Of a stretch of 45,520 nt of DNA, positions 32,609 through 40,921 are shown piece by piece. Within the stretch, counting starts at the first letter, position 1, and every line of letters begins with the position of its first letter. The stretch spans positions 1-45,520 of the forward strand of contig DATNFW010000040.1 of NCBI GenBank assembly GCA_035606175.1. Direction: 5' to 3'. Position numbers and translations under genes: made by a program. Under the pieces are notes generated by a model. It was not told the DNA's origin. It ran no database searches and was given only the letters and a program-made list of their open reading frames with translations. The DNA comes from JASHUC01 sp035606175 (GTDB taxonomy: Bacteria > Pseudomonadota > Gammaproteobacteria > Steroidobacterales > Steroidobacteraceae).

Positions 32609-34227
32609 ACGACCTCGCCCGCTCGGCCACGGCGCTGCCGCCATTCTCGGCCCGGCCCGAGCGCGCCGCGCCACCCATCCCGGACACGCTTCCAGTGCCC
32701 TCCGTGGCGGTTGCACCTCCGGCACTTGCTGCAGGCTCACCTGCCTCGGCTGCCGCATCGGCAGTCCCCGAGCGCCGCCTCTCGTTTGCCTACGCCAAGC
32801 GCCACGGCGTGCTCGTTCGGGAAATCGTCGACGGCTGCGCGCGGTGCGCTTATCGCGCCGGCGCCTCGCCGCTCGCTCTCGCGGAAGTGCGCCGGTTCCT
32901 GCGCTTGCCGCTCGAGGTCGAACGCGTCGATGAGGCAAGCTTCGATGCGATGCTGCGCGCCGCCTACGAGGCCGGCTCGGACGCCATGCAGGCGGTCGAG
33001 GGGATCGAGGACACGACCGATCTCGCGCATCTGGCGCAGGAGCTGCCCGAGCAAGCGGACTTGCTCGAGAGCGAGGACGATGCGCCGATCATCCGGCTCA
33101 TCAACGCGGTGCTCACGCAGGCCGTGAAGGAGAACGCCTCCGACATCCACATCGAGCCCTTCGAGAACCGGCTCGTCGTGCGCTTCCGAGTCGATGGCGT
33201 ACTGCGCGAGGTGCTCCAGTCGAAGCGGGCCGTGGCCCCGCTCGTCGTCTCGCGCATCAAGGTCATGTCGAAGCTCGACATCGCCGAGAAGCGCCTGCCG
33301 CAGGACGGGCGCATCGGGCTGCGTATCGCCGGGCGTGCGGTGGACGTACGCGTCTCCACGGTCCCGTCCGGACACGGCGAGCGGGTGGTGTTGCGCATCC
33401 TCGACAAGCAGGCGGGGAGGCTCGATCTCACCTCACTCGGTATGGACCCGAAGACTGAGGGTCTGATCGACGAGCTCATCCACAAGCCGCACGGCATTCT
33501 GCTCGTGACGGGTCCGACGGGCTCCGGTAAGACCACGACCCTTTATGCGGCGCTCGAGCGTCTGAACGATCACACCCGCAACATCATGACCGTCGAGGAT
33601 CCGATCGAGTACTACATCGACGGTATCGGCCAGATGCAGGTGAACACCAAGGTCGAGATGACTTTCGCTCGGGGCTTGCGTGCAATCCTGCGCCAGGACC
33701 CCGACGTGGTGATGGTCGGCGAGATCCGCGACCTCGAGACCGCGCAAATCGCCGTGCAAGCGAGCCTCACGGGACATCTCGTGCTCTCGACCCTGCACAC
33801 GAACACCGCCGTCGGCGCGGTCACACGTTTGCGCGATATGGGCATCGAGCCGTTCCTGCTCTCCTCGAGCCTCATCGGAGTGCTGGCTCAGCGCCTCGTG
33901 CGCGTGTTGAATCCCGACTCCAAGCAGCCCTTCCAGGCCGGCGAGTACGAACGTCGCCTGCTCAATCTGGGCCCGAAAGACCCCGCGCCGACACTGTATC
34001 GGCCCGGCCGTGACGCCGGCGGCGGCTACCGCGGTCGCAGCGGCGTCTATGAGCTCGTCGTCGTAGACGACGCGATGCGCACGATGATTCATGACGGCGC
34101 CGCGGAGCACGAGCTCGAGCGTTACGCGCGGACACTCACCCCCTCCATCCGCGAGGACGGACGGGCGAAGGTGCTCGCCGGGGAGACGACGCTCGAGGAA
34201 GTGTTGCGCGTTACTCGGGAGGATTGA
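32605..34227 (+). CDS. gspE: Type II secretion ATPase GspE, lacking the zinc tetracysteine
   Basis: A 540-residue secretion ATPase. The N1E/N2E region (about residues 57-150) follows a Pro/Ala-rich extension of 50 residues. Walker A GPTGSGKT is at 303-310, the Asp box TVEDPIEY at 329-336, Walker B VMVGEIRD at 369-376 and the His box SLTGHLVLSTLHTN at 387-400. In most GspE proteins a zinc domain with two CxxC pairs follows; here the first pair position reads LNPDSK (Asn436, Ser439) and the second GRDAGGGYRGR (Arg469, Gly472), so all four cysteines are gone while the surrounding sequence is kept. ATG 32605 overlaps the gspD stop. Confidence 0.97.
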   Translation: MNDLARSATALPPFSARPERAAPPIPDTLPVPSVAVAPPALAAGSPASAAASAVPERRLSFAYAKRHGVLVREIVDGCARCAYRAGASPLALAEVRRFLRLPLEVERVDEASFDAMLRAAYEAGSDAMQAVEGIEDTTDLAHLAQELPEQADLLESEDDAPIIRLINAVLTQAVKENASDIHIEPFENRLVVRFRVDGVLREVLQSKRAVAPLVVSRIKVMSKLDIAEKRLPQDGRIGLRIAGRAVDVRVSTVPSGHGERVVLRILDKQAGRLDLTSLGMDPKTEGLIDELIHKPHGILLVTGPTGSGKTTTLYAALERLNDHTRNIMTVEDPIEYYIDGIGQMQVNTKVEMTFARGLRAILRQDPDVVMVGEIRDLETAQIAVQASLTGHLVLSTLHTNTAVGAVTRLRDMGIEPFLLSSSLIGVLAQRLVRVLNPDSKQPFQAGEYERRLLNLGPKDPAPTLYRPGRDAGGGYRGRSGVYELVVVDDAMRTMIHDGAAEHELERYARTLTPSIREDGRAKVLAGETTLEEVLRVTRED

Positions 34228-34242
34228 CGGACCCCTGCAGCA

Positions 34243-35457
34243 ATGGGCGCCTTCGAGTACACCGCCCTCGATGGCGGGGGACGTGAGCGCAAGGGAATCC
34301 TTGAGGGCGACACCGCCCGTCAGGTACGCCAGCTCCTGCGTGAGCGGCAGCTATTGCCCGTGTCCGTCACGGAAGTCGCGCAGCGCGAGGCGAAGCGCGA
34401 GGCGAGCTTCAGCCTCGCCCGACGTGTTTCTGCCGCCGACCTCTCGCTCTTCACGCGTCAGCTCGCAACGCTGGTGCGCGCCGGCCTGCCGCTCGAGGAG
34501 TCGCTGCTCGCCGTCTCCCAACAGACGGAGAAGCCGCGCGTGCAGAGCATCATTCTCGGCGTGCGTTCGCGGGTGATGGAGGGTCACACGCTCGCGGACG
34601 GCTTCGCCGCGTTCCCGCGCGTGTTTCCCGAGATCTATCGAGCGACTGTTGCAGCCGGGGAGCAATCCGGGTATCTCGATCGCGTTCTCGAGCGGCTCGC
34701 CGACTACACGGAGAGCCGCGAGGAAATGCGCCAGAAAATTCTCGGTGCAATGCTCTACCCGATCGTGCTCACCGTGATGTGCTTCGCCATCGTCTCGGGA
34801 CTCCTCGCATACGTGGTGCCGAAAGTCGTCGCCGTCTTCCAGTCGACGCATGCACAGCTGCCCATCGCGACCCGTGTGCTCATCGCCGTGAGCGCTCTGC
34901 TGCGTTCCTACGGGCTCGTGTTGCTCGTCGTCGTCGTGATCGCCGGCGTGCTCCTCTCGCGCGTGCTCCGCAAACCCGCGCCCCGCCGTCGCTACCACCG
35001 GCTGCTGCTGACTCTGCCGGTCGTCGGCAAACTCGCGCGCGGTTTCAACACCGCGCGCTTTACGCGTACCCTCAGTATTCTGACGGCAAGCGCCGTGCCG
35101 GTACTCGAAGCACTGCGCATAGCGGGCGAGGTCGTGACGAACCTGCCCATGCGCGATGCGATCGTCGAAACCTCGCAACGTGTGCGCGAGGGCGCCCCGA
35201 TCGGGCGTTCGCTTGCCGCGAGTCGCCTCTTCCCTCCCATGACGATCCATCTGATCTCGAGCGGGGAGGCGAGCGGCGAGCTCGAAGGGATGCTCGAGCA
35301 GGCGGCCACGAGCCAGGAACGCGAGCTCGACGGTCTGCTGACGGCGCTCGTCGGATTGCTCGGGCCGCTGCTCATCGTGCTGATGGGCGTCATCGTCATG
35401 GGCATCGTTTTTGCAATGCTCCTGCCGATCTTCGAGATGAATCAGCTGATCCGGTAA
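34243..35457 (+). CDS. gspF: Type II secretion inner-membrane platform protein GspF
   Basis: A 404-residue polytopic platform protein. It opens with FEYTALDGGGRERKGILEGDTARQVRQLLRERQLLPVSV and has two T2SSF domains, each starting with a helical bundle (LSLFTRQLATLVRAGLPLEESLLAV; RFTRTLSILTASAVPVLEALRIAGEV) and GEQSGYLDRVLERLADY / GEASGELEGMLEQAA. Membrane helices lie near residues 170-195, 218-243 and 373-398. It follows gspE by 15 bp. It is the last gsp gene here; the pseudopilin genes gspG-K and gspL-N are not within the window. Confidence 0.97.
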   Translation: MGAFEYTALDGGGRERKGILEGDTARQVRQLLRERQLLPVSVTEVAQREAKREASFSLARRVSAADLSLFTRQLATLVRAGLPLEESLLAVSQQTEKPRVQSIILGVRSRVMEGHTLADGFAAFPRVFPEIYRATVAAGEQSGYLDRVLERLADYTESREEMRQKILGAMLYPIVLTVMCFAIVSGLLAYVVPKVVAVFQSTHAQLPIATRVLIAVSALLRSYGLVLLVVVVIAGVLLSRVLRKPAPRRRYHRLLLTLPVVGKLARGFNTARFTRTLSILTASAVPVLEALRIAGEVVTNLPMRDAIVETSQRVREGAPIGRSLAASRLFPPMTIHLISSGEASGELEGMLEQAATSQERELDGLLTALVGLLGPLLIVLMGVIVMGIVFAMLLPIFEMNQLIR

Positions 35458-35483
35458 GCCGTTCTGAATGACGCATAAGAGTC

Positions 35484-35762
35484 ATGAGCGAGAAGCCTGA
35501 ATCGGACGAGTTCGAGGACGAAGACGCCGATGAGCCTATCGGCGACGACGCGGAAGATCTCGATCGGGTCATCAAAGACCTCGATCTCGCGAAGCGTCGC
35601 GCCCAGAGGGATGGGGGGGACCCCGCGTGGCGCCGTCTCGAGAAATTGCTCGAGGAGAAGCGCACGGCGGAGCTCACCAGCGATTTCGACGATTATGACA
35701 TCGGCGACGAAATCGATCCGGCGCTGAAGGCGGGGCAGGTGAAGCGCCTGCCGAAGCGATGA
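35484..35762 (+). CDS. Small acidic protein of unknown function
   Basis: A 92-residue, strongly charged cytosolic protein. The first 30 residues are Asp/Glu-rich (ESDEFEDEDADEPIGDDAEDLD), then a helical basic/acidic segment (VIKDLDLAKRRAQRDGGDPAWRRLEKLLEEKRTAELTSD) and a tail DIGDEIDPALKAGQVKRLPKR. There is no cysteine, membrane segment or known motif. It lies 26 bp after gspF on the same strand and could be co-transcribed. I do not recognise the family; its composition and compact motif-like middle suggest a small binding partner. Confidence 0.7.
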   Translation: MSEKPESDEFEDEDADEPIGDDAEDLDRVIKDLDLAKRRAQRDGGDPAWRRLEKLLEEKRTAELTSDFDDYDIGDEIDPALKAGQVKRLPKR

Positions 35763-35817
35763 GCCGGCATGCATCGACACCGCAGCCGTCGGTAGCATAG
35801 GCTATGAGGCAGCTGCA

Positions 35818-37977
35818 GTGCCCGGAGTGTCCGCTTTGCGCGAACGCCCTGCATTCTGTCTAGTCGCGATCTGTCTGCTCGCGTGCGTTGCGCTCGCCGC
35901 GTGCCAGCCGCAGACGAACGTCTCGGCTACCGGCAACGTTCCCGTCCAGTATCAGCATGTCTGGGTAACCCTGGGTCAGGTCTCCTTCAATACGAGTGCG
36001 ACGGCGGGTCCGGAGGATGCCGCCTGGAAGCAGTTCACCCTCTCAACCCCCCAGACCGTCGATCTCGCCGCGCTCACGAACGGCGGATTGGCGCAGTTCG
36101 CGAGCAAACTGCAACTGCCGCAGGGCACCTACAACCAGATGCGGATCACGCTGACGGATGCAAGCGCTTCGCTCACCTCGGGCGCCCAGGCTGCAGGTGC
36201 GATATTCAACGACGAAGTCGACTACACGGACGCCGGCGGCGCGCTGCACCGCCTGCCCCTGCAGGTGCCGAACGCGGCGCAAGGCTTCGCTTTTGCGGTG
36301 CGACTCACCGTCGCAAGCGCGCAGCAGGCCGGGCTCGCGGCGCTCGCCTGCGCCGCGACTTCCTCGCATTCCTCATTCGGAAATGCCGGCGGTGCCTTCG
36401 TCGGGGGTGGCTTTGGGAGCTCGACCAATTGCGCCTTCGGCGGTCAGACCAGGGCCGATTGCGTATCCGGACAGTTCTTCGATTCGCTGCTCGGATCGTG
36501 CATCACGATCGGTGGGATGGGCTCCTTCGGAACGACGGGCCTCAACGTCACGGGCTCGTCCGGCTGTCCCGCCGGTACGACGTTCAACTCCGCAACCGGC
36601 ACATGCTCTTCCACAGTGACGACGACCGGCACGACAGGCTGCGCGCCAGGCACGACGTTCAACTCCGCGACGGGGACGTGCAGCGCCTCGAGCGTCACCA
36701 ATTTTGCTTCGACGTGCGCTACCGGTCAGACGTTGAACCCCACGACGGGCACGTGCTCGAACTCGCTCACCGCGGCGACGACCAGTCTTGCCGTCGACTT
36801 CGACGCTGCGCGCGATGTCGTGCCCTATCTCCTCGGCGGACAACCGGGATTCCTACTGATCCCTCATGCTGCCGCATACGACCTCGCTCAGGCCGCATCG
36901 ATCTCCGGGACGGTCGGTGTCTCGGGGCTGCCGGCGAATACGGGGGGCATCGAGGTCACCGCCGAGACTTTGAGCAGCGACGGATCGCGGCACGTGATCG
37001 TTGCAAGCGCACCGCTCTCCTCCACCGGCAACTTCGTGCTGTATCCACTGCCGGCAACGACCAGCGCCGCAAGCTCCACGACCTCGACGACTTGCCCCTC
37101 GGGCGAGACTTACGACTCCGCCTCCGGCACTTGCGTGACCACGGCGAGCGCGACCGCGCAGTACGATCTCGTCATTCACGGTCGGGGCATCGCGACGGTC
37201 ATCATCACGGGTGTGCCGGTCACAGCGGGCAGTCCGGGCTCCGCGAACATCCTCTCCTTTGGCGTGGTGCTCACGCCCGCCACCGCGTTCCCCGTTCAGC
37301 TCGCCTCCGGCAGCACCGTCTCGCCTGCCGGCGCCTATGTAGGCTTCTATCAAACGATACCGTCACCGGGCGAGGTTCCCTATCTCATCGCGGCCGCACC
37401 GGTCGATCCGTTCACCGGGACGTTCGATACCGCCCAGTACCTCTCCGGGGCGGATCTGCTCTACGGGGCGTATAGCTCGGGAAGCGCCGTGGCGCTCACG
37501 AGTGCAGCACCTGCCGAGGGCGTCGGCTCCTATCACATCGCGGCGTCCGCACCGCTCTATGGCGATGGCCCGCTCAGCACGACCGTCTCGGCGCCGGGGG
37601 TGGCGACCACGGTTCCTTTCACGGTTGCCGCCATCGGGCTGCCGAGCGGCACGAGCGCCGCCAGCATTTCCGGGAGCATAGCCGTCGCGGCACCGGGCAA
37701 GTACGATCGAGGCGAGCTGCTGCTTACGCAGAACGGCGCGCTCATCGCAATGGCGCCGCTCGATTCCTATCTCGGCGCAGCCCAGAGCTCAGCGACGCTC
37801 TTCAGCTCGGTGCCCGGCGATAGCGGGGGCAGCGTGGCGAAAACCAACCAATACTCCGCCGAAGCTTGGGTGTGGAATTCCTCCGACCCGTCGGGCACGT
37901 TGAGCCGTCAGCCGGTCTCCTCTGTGATCGACCTGAGCGGCGGCAGCGCGAGCGGGGTCACGATCACCATCGAGTGA
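35818..37977 (+). CDS. DUF4382-like surface lipoprotein with five Cys-x12-Cys repeats
   Basis: A 719-residue lipoprotein: the signal peptide ends at lipobox LAAC (Cys29). The next part, about 35-165, resembles a DUF4382 domain (VWVTLGQVSFNTSA, TVDLAALTNGGLAQFASKLQLPQGTYNQMRITLTDA). Then five short units each have two Cys exactly 13 residues apart: Cys215/228, 250/263, 275/288, 300/313 and 426/439, with pattern C-x2-G-x-[TF]-[FLY]-[ND]-[SP]-x2-G-[ST]-C. The rest (about 355-719) is Ser/Thr/Gly/Ala-rich beta-type sequence. GTG 35818 has GAGG 8 nt upstream. The role is unknown; an outer-surface binding or adhesion function is a guess. It could be a substrate of the adjacent type II system. Confidence 0.85.
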   Translation: MPGVSALRERPAFCLVAICLLACVALAACQPQTNVSATGNVPVQYQHVWVTLGQVSFNTSATAGPEDAAWKQFTLSTPQTVDLAALTNGGLAQFASKLQLPQGTYNQMRITLTDASASLTSGAQAAGAIFNDEVDYTDAGGALHRLPLQVPNAAQGFAFAVRLTVASAQQAGLAALACAATSSHSSFGNAGGAFVGGGFGSSTNCAFGGQTRADCVSGQFFDSLLGSCITIGGMGSFGTTGLNVTGSSGCPAGTTFNSATGTCSSTVTTTGTTGCAPGTTFNSATGTCSASSVTNFASTCATGQTLNPTTGTCSNSLTAATTSLAVDFDAARDVVPYLLGGQPGFLLIPHAAAYDLAQAASISGTVGVSGLPANTGGIEVTAETLSSDGSRHVIVASAPLSSTGNFVLYPLPATTSAASSTTSTTCPSGETYDSASGTCVTTASATAQYDLVIHGRGIATVIITGVPVTAGSPGSANILSFGVVLTPATAFPVQLASGSTVSPAGAYVGFYQTIPSPGEVPYLIAAAPVDPFTGTFDTAQYLSGADLLYGAYSSGSAVALTSAAPAEGVGSYHIAASAPLYGDGPLSTTVSAPGVATTVPFTVAAIGLPSGTSAASISGSIAVAAPGKYDRGELLLTQNGALIAMAPLDSYLGAAQSSATLFSSVPGDSGGSVAKTNQYSAEAWVWNSSDPSGTLSRQPVSSVIDLSGGSASGVTITIE
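36460..37134 (+). repeat. Five coding repeats of a Cys-x12-Cys unit
   Basis: Units lie at 36460-36501, 36565-36606, 36640-36681, 36715-36756 and 37093-37134. The middle three are spaced exactly 75 bp apart. CPAGTTFNSATGTC and CAPGTTFNSATGTC differ only at the second and third residues, indicating recent duplication; the outer units are more diverged. Confidence 0.88.
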
Positions 37978-37996
37978 TACCATCTCCGCTCGGCAG

Positions 37997-38013
37997 ACCG
38001 CCGCAGCGGCGGT
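37997..38013 (+). terminator. Possible terminator hairpin after the lipoprotein gene
   Basis: ACCGCC (37997-38002), loop GCAGC... and GGCGGT (38008-38013) form a GC-rich hairpin followed by TT. It lies 20 nt after the lipoprotein stop. The T-run is short. Confidence 0.45.
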
Positions 38014-38047
38014 TTGCAGCCGGGGCTCGCCCCGATGGAGGTCACTC

Positions 38048-38689
38048 GTGCGCACGAGAGAGCTGCTGTTCGGCACCTGCGTCGCCTCGCTTGTCTCATT
38101 CGCCGCGCTCGCGATACCGGCCACTGCCGAGGCCGCAACGTCCAATGCCTTCGCGGGACTTACGCGCATCAGCGGCACCGTTGAGCGAGTCGATGGCCGG
38201 GAATTCCTGATCCGAGGCCCTGGCGGCACCACCGCCACATACGAGCTCGCACCCTCGACACGCATCACGACGAGCCGGCATGGAGAGCTGAGCGATCTCG
38301 CCCCGGGCAAATTCGTCGGCTGCACGGCCGTCGAAGGCCGTGATGACAAGCTGCACGCGACGGAATGCCACATTTTCCCGCAGAGCATGCGCGGGGTCGG
38401 CGAAGGGCACAATCCGGTGGGTCCGCCGAACACCACGATGACCAACGGCAACATTGCTACCATGACAAACGGTGAGGTGCGCACCGCGAAGGGCACTGCC
38501 GAGGGAACGGTATTGCACGTCACCTACAAGGGGGGCGCACAAACCATCGAGGTCTCCCCGCAAACGCATATCACGGTCATCGAGCAGAGCAATGCATCTC
38601 TCCTCAAGCCCGGTGTGAAAGTAATGGGCGCTTCGCGCCACGCGCCGGATGGAACCGATGTCGTCGAAATGTTGGCGGTTCAACCCTGA
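38048..38689 (+). CDS. Exported DUF5666-like protein
   Basis: A 213-residue periplasmic protein with signal peptide MRTRELLFGTCVASLVSFAALAIPATAEAA. Two OB-like beta modules are seen: ISGTVERVDGREFLIRGPGGTTATYELAPSTRITTSRHGELSDLAPGKFVG (about 41-91) and AEGTVLHVTYKGGAQTIEVSPQTHITVIEQSNASLLKPGVKVMGAS (about 150-196), separated by an Asn/Thr/Met-rich linker. This 'T-x-V-x8-L...T-x-I...L-x2-G' rhythm is that of DUF5666. Function unknown. GTG 38048 has GGAGG 6 nt upstream. Its stop overlaps the following cupin ATG (TGATG), so the two are coupled. Confidence 0.8.
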   Translation: MRTRELLFGTCVASLVSFAALAIPATAEAATSNAFAGLTRISGTVERVDGREFLIRGPGGTTATYELAPSTRITTSRHGELSDLAPGKFVGCTAVEGRDDKLHATECHIFPQSMRGVGEGHNPVGPPNTTMTNGNIATMTNGEVRTAKGTAEGTVLHVTYKGGAQTIEVSPQTHITVIEQSNASLLKPGVKVMGASRHAPDGTDVVEMLAVQP

Positions 38690-39204
38690 TGGAGCGGCGC
38701 GTGAGGCGTGTCGTCACCGGACATGACGAGCACGGCAAATCGGTCGTACTCTCCGACGGTCCGCCGCCGCAGAATCACCCGATGCACGGTCCGTCCGTGG
38801 GTGCGGATTTCTTCGAGATCTGGAACGTGTCCCGTCCGGTTCCGCCCCTCACCTCGATCGAGGCTCGCGAGCCGAACGAGCGCGCCTTCACGATCATGCC
38901 GCCCTCCGGCCACCTGCTGCGGATCATCGACATCTATCCGCCGCAGGACGGCGGCAAGCGCACCGTCATGCATCGCACGAAAACTCTCGACTATGTCGTC
39001 GTGATCGAGGGCGAAGTCGTGCTGATCCTCGATGATAGCGAGGTGACCCTCAGGCGCAGCGATGTCGTAGTCCAGCGCGGTACGGACCACGCGTGGGAGA
39101 ACCGCTCCGACCGGCTCGCGCGGCTCGCGTTCTTCCATATCGATGCCGAGTTCAGCGACGAGTTGCTCGCAAAACTGCCGCAGCCGCTCGAGCTGATGCG
39201 CTGA
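38689..39204 (+). CDS. Cupin-domain protein
   Basis: A 171-residue single-cupin protein. The N-terminal part has HDEHGKSVVLSDGPPPQNH. The cupin core is RTVMHRTKTLDYVVVIEGEVVLILDDSEVTLRRSDVVVQRGTDHAWENRSDRLARLAFFHID, read in parts, with cupin motif 1 H-x-T-x-D-Y-x4-G and motif 2 GTDHAW. Such small cupins often bind a metal and act as isomerases, dioxygenases or ligand sensors in catabolic operons. No precise substrate can be assigned. It starts on the stop of the DUF5666-like gene and is followed after 10 bp by the GMC oxidoreductase gene. Confidence 0.9.
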   Translation: MERRVRRVVTGHDEHGKSVVLSDGPPPQNHPMHGPSVGADFFEIWNVSRPVPPLTSIEAREPNERAFTIMPPSGHLLRIIDIYPPQDGGKRTVMHRTKTLDYVVVIEGEVVLILDDSEVTLRRSDVVVQRGTDHAWENRSDRLARLAFFHIDAEFSDELLAKLPQPLELMR

Positions 39205-39214
39205 GGTCTTGGCA

Positions 39215-40888
39215 ATGGCTGACGGTGAGCGGAGCTACGATTTCATCGTAGTCGGCGGGGGAACCGCCGGCTGCGCCCTCGCGGCGCGGCTGTCGGAGGA
39301 GTCGAGCCGCACGGTGTGTCTGCTCGAGGCGGGCGGGTCGGGTAGAAGCACCTACGTCGATGTGCCCGCGGCCATCGTCATGGCACAGCGCTCGCCGGAG
39401 CTCAACTGGAGCTTTCAGACACAGCCACAGCCGCATTTGAACAACCGGTCGATCCCCGTGCCGCGCGGACGCGGACTCGGCGGCTCGGGGCTCATCAATG
39501 GGATGGTGTATTTTCGCGGTCATCCGCGCGATTACGACGACTGGGCCAAGGCCGGAGCCAGGGGCTGGAGCTTCCGCGAAGTCCTGCCGTATTTCTGCCG
39601 CAGCGAGAACAACGAGAACTTCGGACACTCGCCCTACCATGGTCGCGGCGGACCGATGAACGTCCGCAGCGTCACGAGCCCAAATCCGCTGAATTTCGCA
39701 TTCTTCGACGCGCTGAGGAGCCTCGGTGTTCCGACGCGCGCCGACCTCAACGGCGGGGAGACCGAGGGCATGGCGTTGCGCCAGCTCTCGATCCGCGGAG
39801 GCACGCGCGAGACCACCGCGAGCGCGATGCTGCGCCCGGCGATGAGCCGCCCCAACCTGACTGTTCTCACACACGCACGCGCGACGCGAATTCTCCTCGA
39901 GGACCGCCGCGCGACGGCCGTCGAAGCGATCGTGGGGGGAGGCGCCGCCCCGGTCGCGTTTCGCGCACGTCGCGAGATCGTGCTCTGTGCGGGCTCGGTT
40001 CACTCCCCGCAGCTCCTGATGCTCTCCGGCATCGGAGATGGTGAGCACTTGAGATCGGTCGGTATCGAGCGGCGGCATCAGCTCGCAGGCGTCGGCCGCA
40101 ATCTGCATGACCACTTGGCAAGTCCCGTGCACATGGCAACCGATGAGTCGTCCTCCTATGGCATCTCCTCACGCGCCATGCCGCGCAATCTGGTGAACAT
40201 CGCCGAGTATCTGCTTCTGAGACAGGGACCGATCGCGAACAACATCTTCGAGTCCGCCGCGTTCGTGAAGAGCGTGCCGGGGCTCGACCGGCCGGACGTG
40301 CAACTCGTCTTCCAACCCGCGAGACGGCCGCCGCCCTCGTTTCCCTTTCCCATCGGTCACGGATACGCGACCAGCCCGGTCGGGCTGTATCCCCGCAGCC
40401 GGGGACGCATCACGCTCGGGGGTCCCGATCCGCTTGCAGCGCCGGTCATCGATCCAAATCTGCTCTCGGTCGCAGAGGATGTTCAGCCGCTCGTGCGTGG
40501 AATCCGCCTGATACGTCGGATCTTCGCATCCCCGCCCTTCGGCAAGTACCGGGCACACGAGGCCGTTCCGGGCCGCGAGGTCGAGAGCGAGGAGGACCTC
40601 ATCGCCTACATTCGCGCCCAGGCCTACACCGTGCATCATCCGGTGAGCACGTGCCGAATGGGCGCCGAAACCGATGCCGGCGCGGTCGTCGATTCGCAGC
40701 TGCGGGTGATCGGGCTCGAGGGACTGCGGGTCGCCGACGCGTCCGTCTTCCCCTCCATTATCGGCGGCAACACGAATGCGGTCGTGGTGATGGTCGCGGA
40801 GAAAGCGGCGGACATGGTCCTCGGACGCACGCCGCTGCCGGCGGCTGCACTCGAGGCGTCCGCCGTCGAGCCCGCCGCGGTATCGTAA
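39215..40888 (+). CDS. GMC-family FAD oxidoreductase (choline/alcohol dehydrogenase-like)
   Basis: A 557-residue flavoprotein alcohol oxidase/dehydrogenase. FAD motif YDFIVVGGGTAGCALAARLSE is at about 8-28, the GMC signature 1 RGRGLGGSGLINGMVYFRG near residues 85-103, signature 2 AGSVHSPQLLMLSGIGD near 266-282, and the catalytic His pair region HHPVSTCRMG and NTNAVVVMVAEKAADM at the end. It is soluble, without a signal peptide. Members oxidise choline, long-chain, terpene or aryl alcohols; the substrate here is not determined by sequence. ATG 39215 is chosen; TTG 39209 is in frame. It sits between the cupin and SnoaL-like genes. Confidence 0.95.
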   Translation: MADGERSYDFIVVGGGTAGCALAARLSEESSRTVCLLEAGGSGRSTYVDVPAAIVMAQRSPELNWSFQTQPQPHLNNRSIPVPRGRGLGGSGLINGMVYFRGHPRDYDDWAKAGARGWSFREVLPYFCRSENNENFGHSPYHGRGGPMNVRSVTSPNPLNFAFFDALRSLGVPTRADLNGGETEGMALRQLSIRGGTRETTASAMLRPAMSRPNLTVLTHARATRILLEDRRATAVEAIVGGGAAPVAFRARREIVLCAGSVHSPQLLMLSGIGDGEHLRSVGIERRHQLAGVGRNLHDHLASPVHMATDESSSYGISSRAMPRNLVNIAEYLLLRQGPIANNIFESAAFVKSVPGLDRPDVQLVFQPARRPPPSFPFPIGHGYATSPVGLYPRSRGRITLGGPDPLAAPVIDPNLLSVAEDVQPLVRGIRLIRRIFASPPFGKYRAHEAVPGREVESEEDLIAYIRAQAYTVHHPVSTCRMGAETDAGAVVDSQLRVIGLEGLRVADASVFPSIIGGNTNAVVVMVAEKAADMVLGRTPLPAAALEASAVEPAAVS

Positions 40889-40921
40889 GGGCATGGCTTC
40901 AGTCATGCCGGAGAATCAAAC

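Noticed and set aside
30266..32938. A very long open frame on the minus strand opposite gspD
   Set aside because: It is the antisense shadow of gspD/gspE in high-GC DNA; its product is Arg/His/Asp-rich without domains, and gspD is unmistakable.
35804..35863. A 19-residue frame with three cysteines (MRQLQCPECPLCANALHSV) just before the lipoprotein
   Set aside because: It begins in the lipoprotein's ribosome-binding region and overlaps its start; too short and unsupported to call, although the CxxCxxC pattern is curious.
35883..37475. A 530-codon plus-strand frame inside the Cys-repeat lipoprotein gene
   Set aside because: Out-of-frame shadow, Arg-rich; the lipoprotein frame has a signal peptide, lipobox and in-register repeats.
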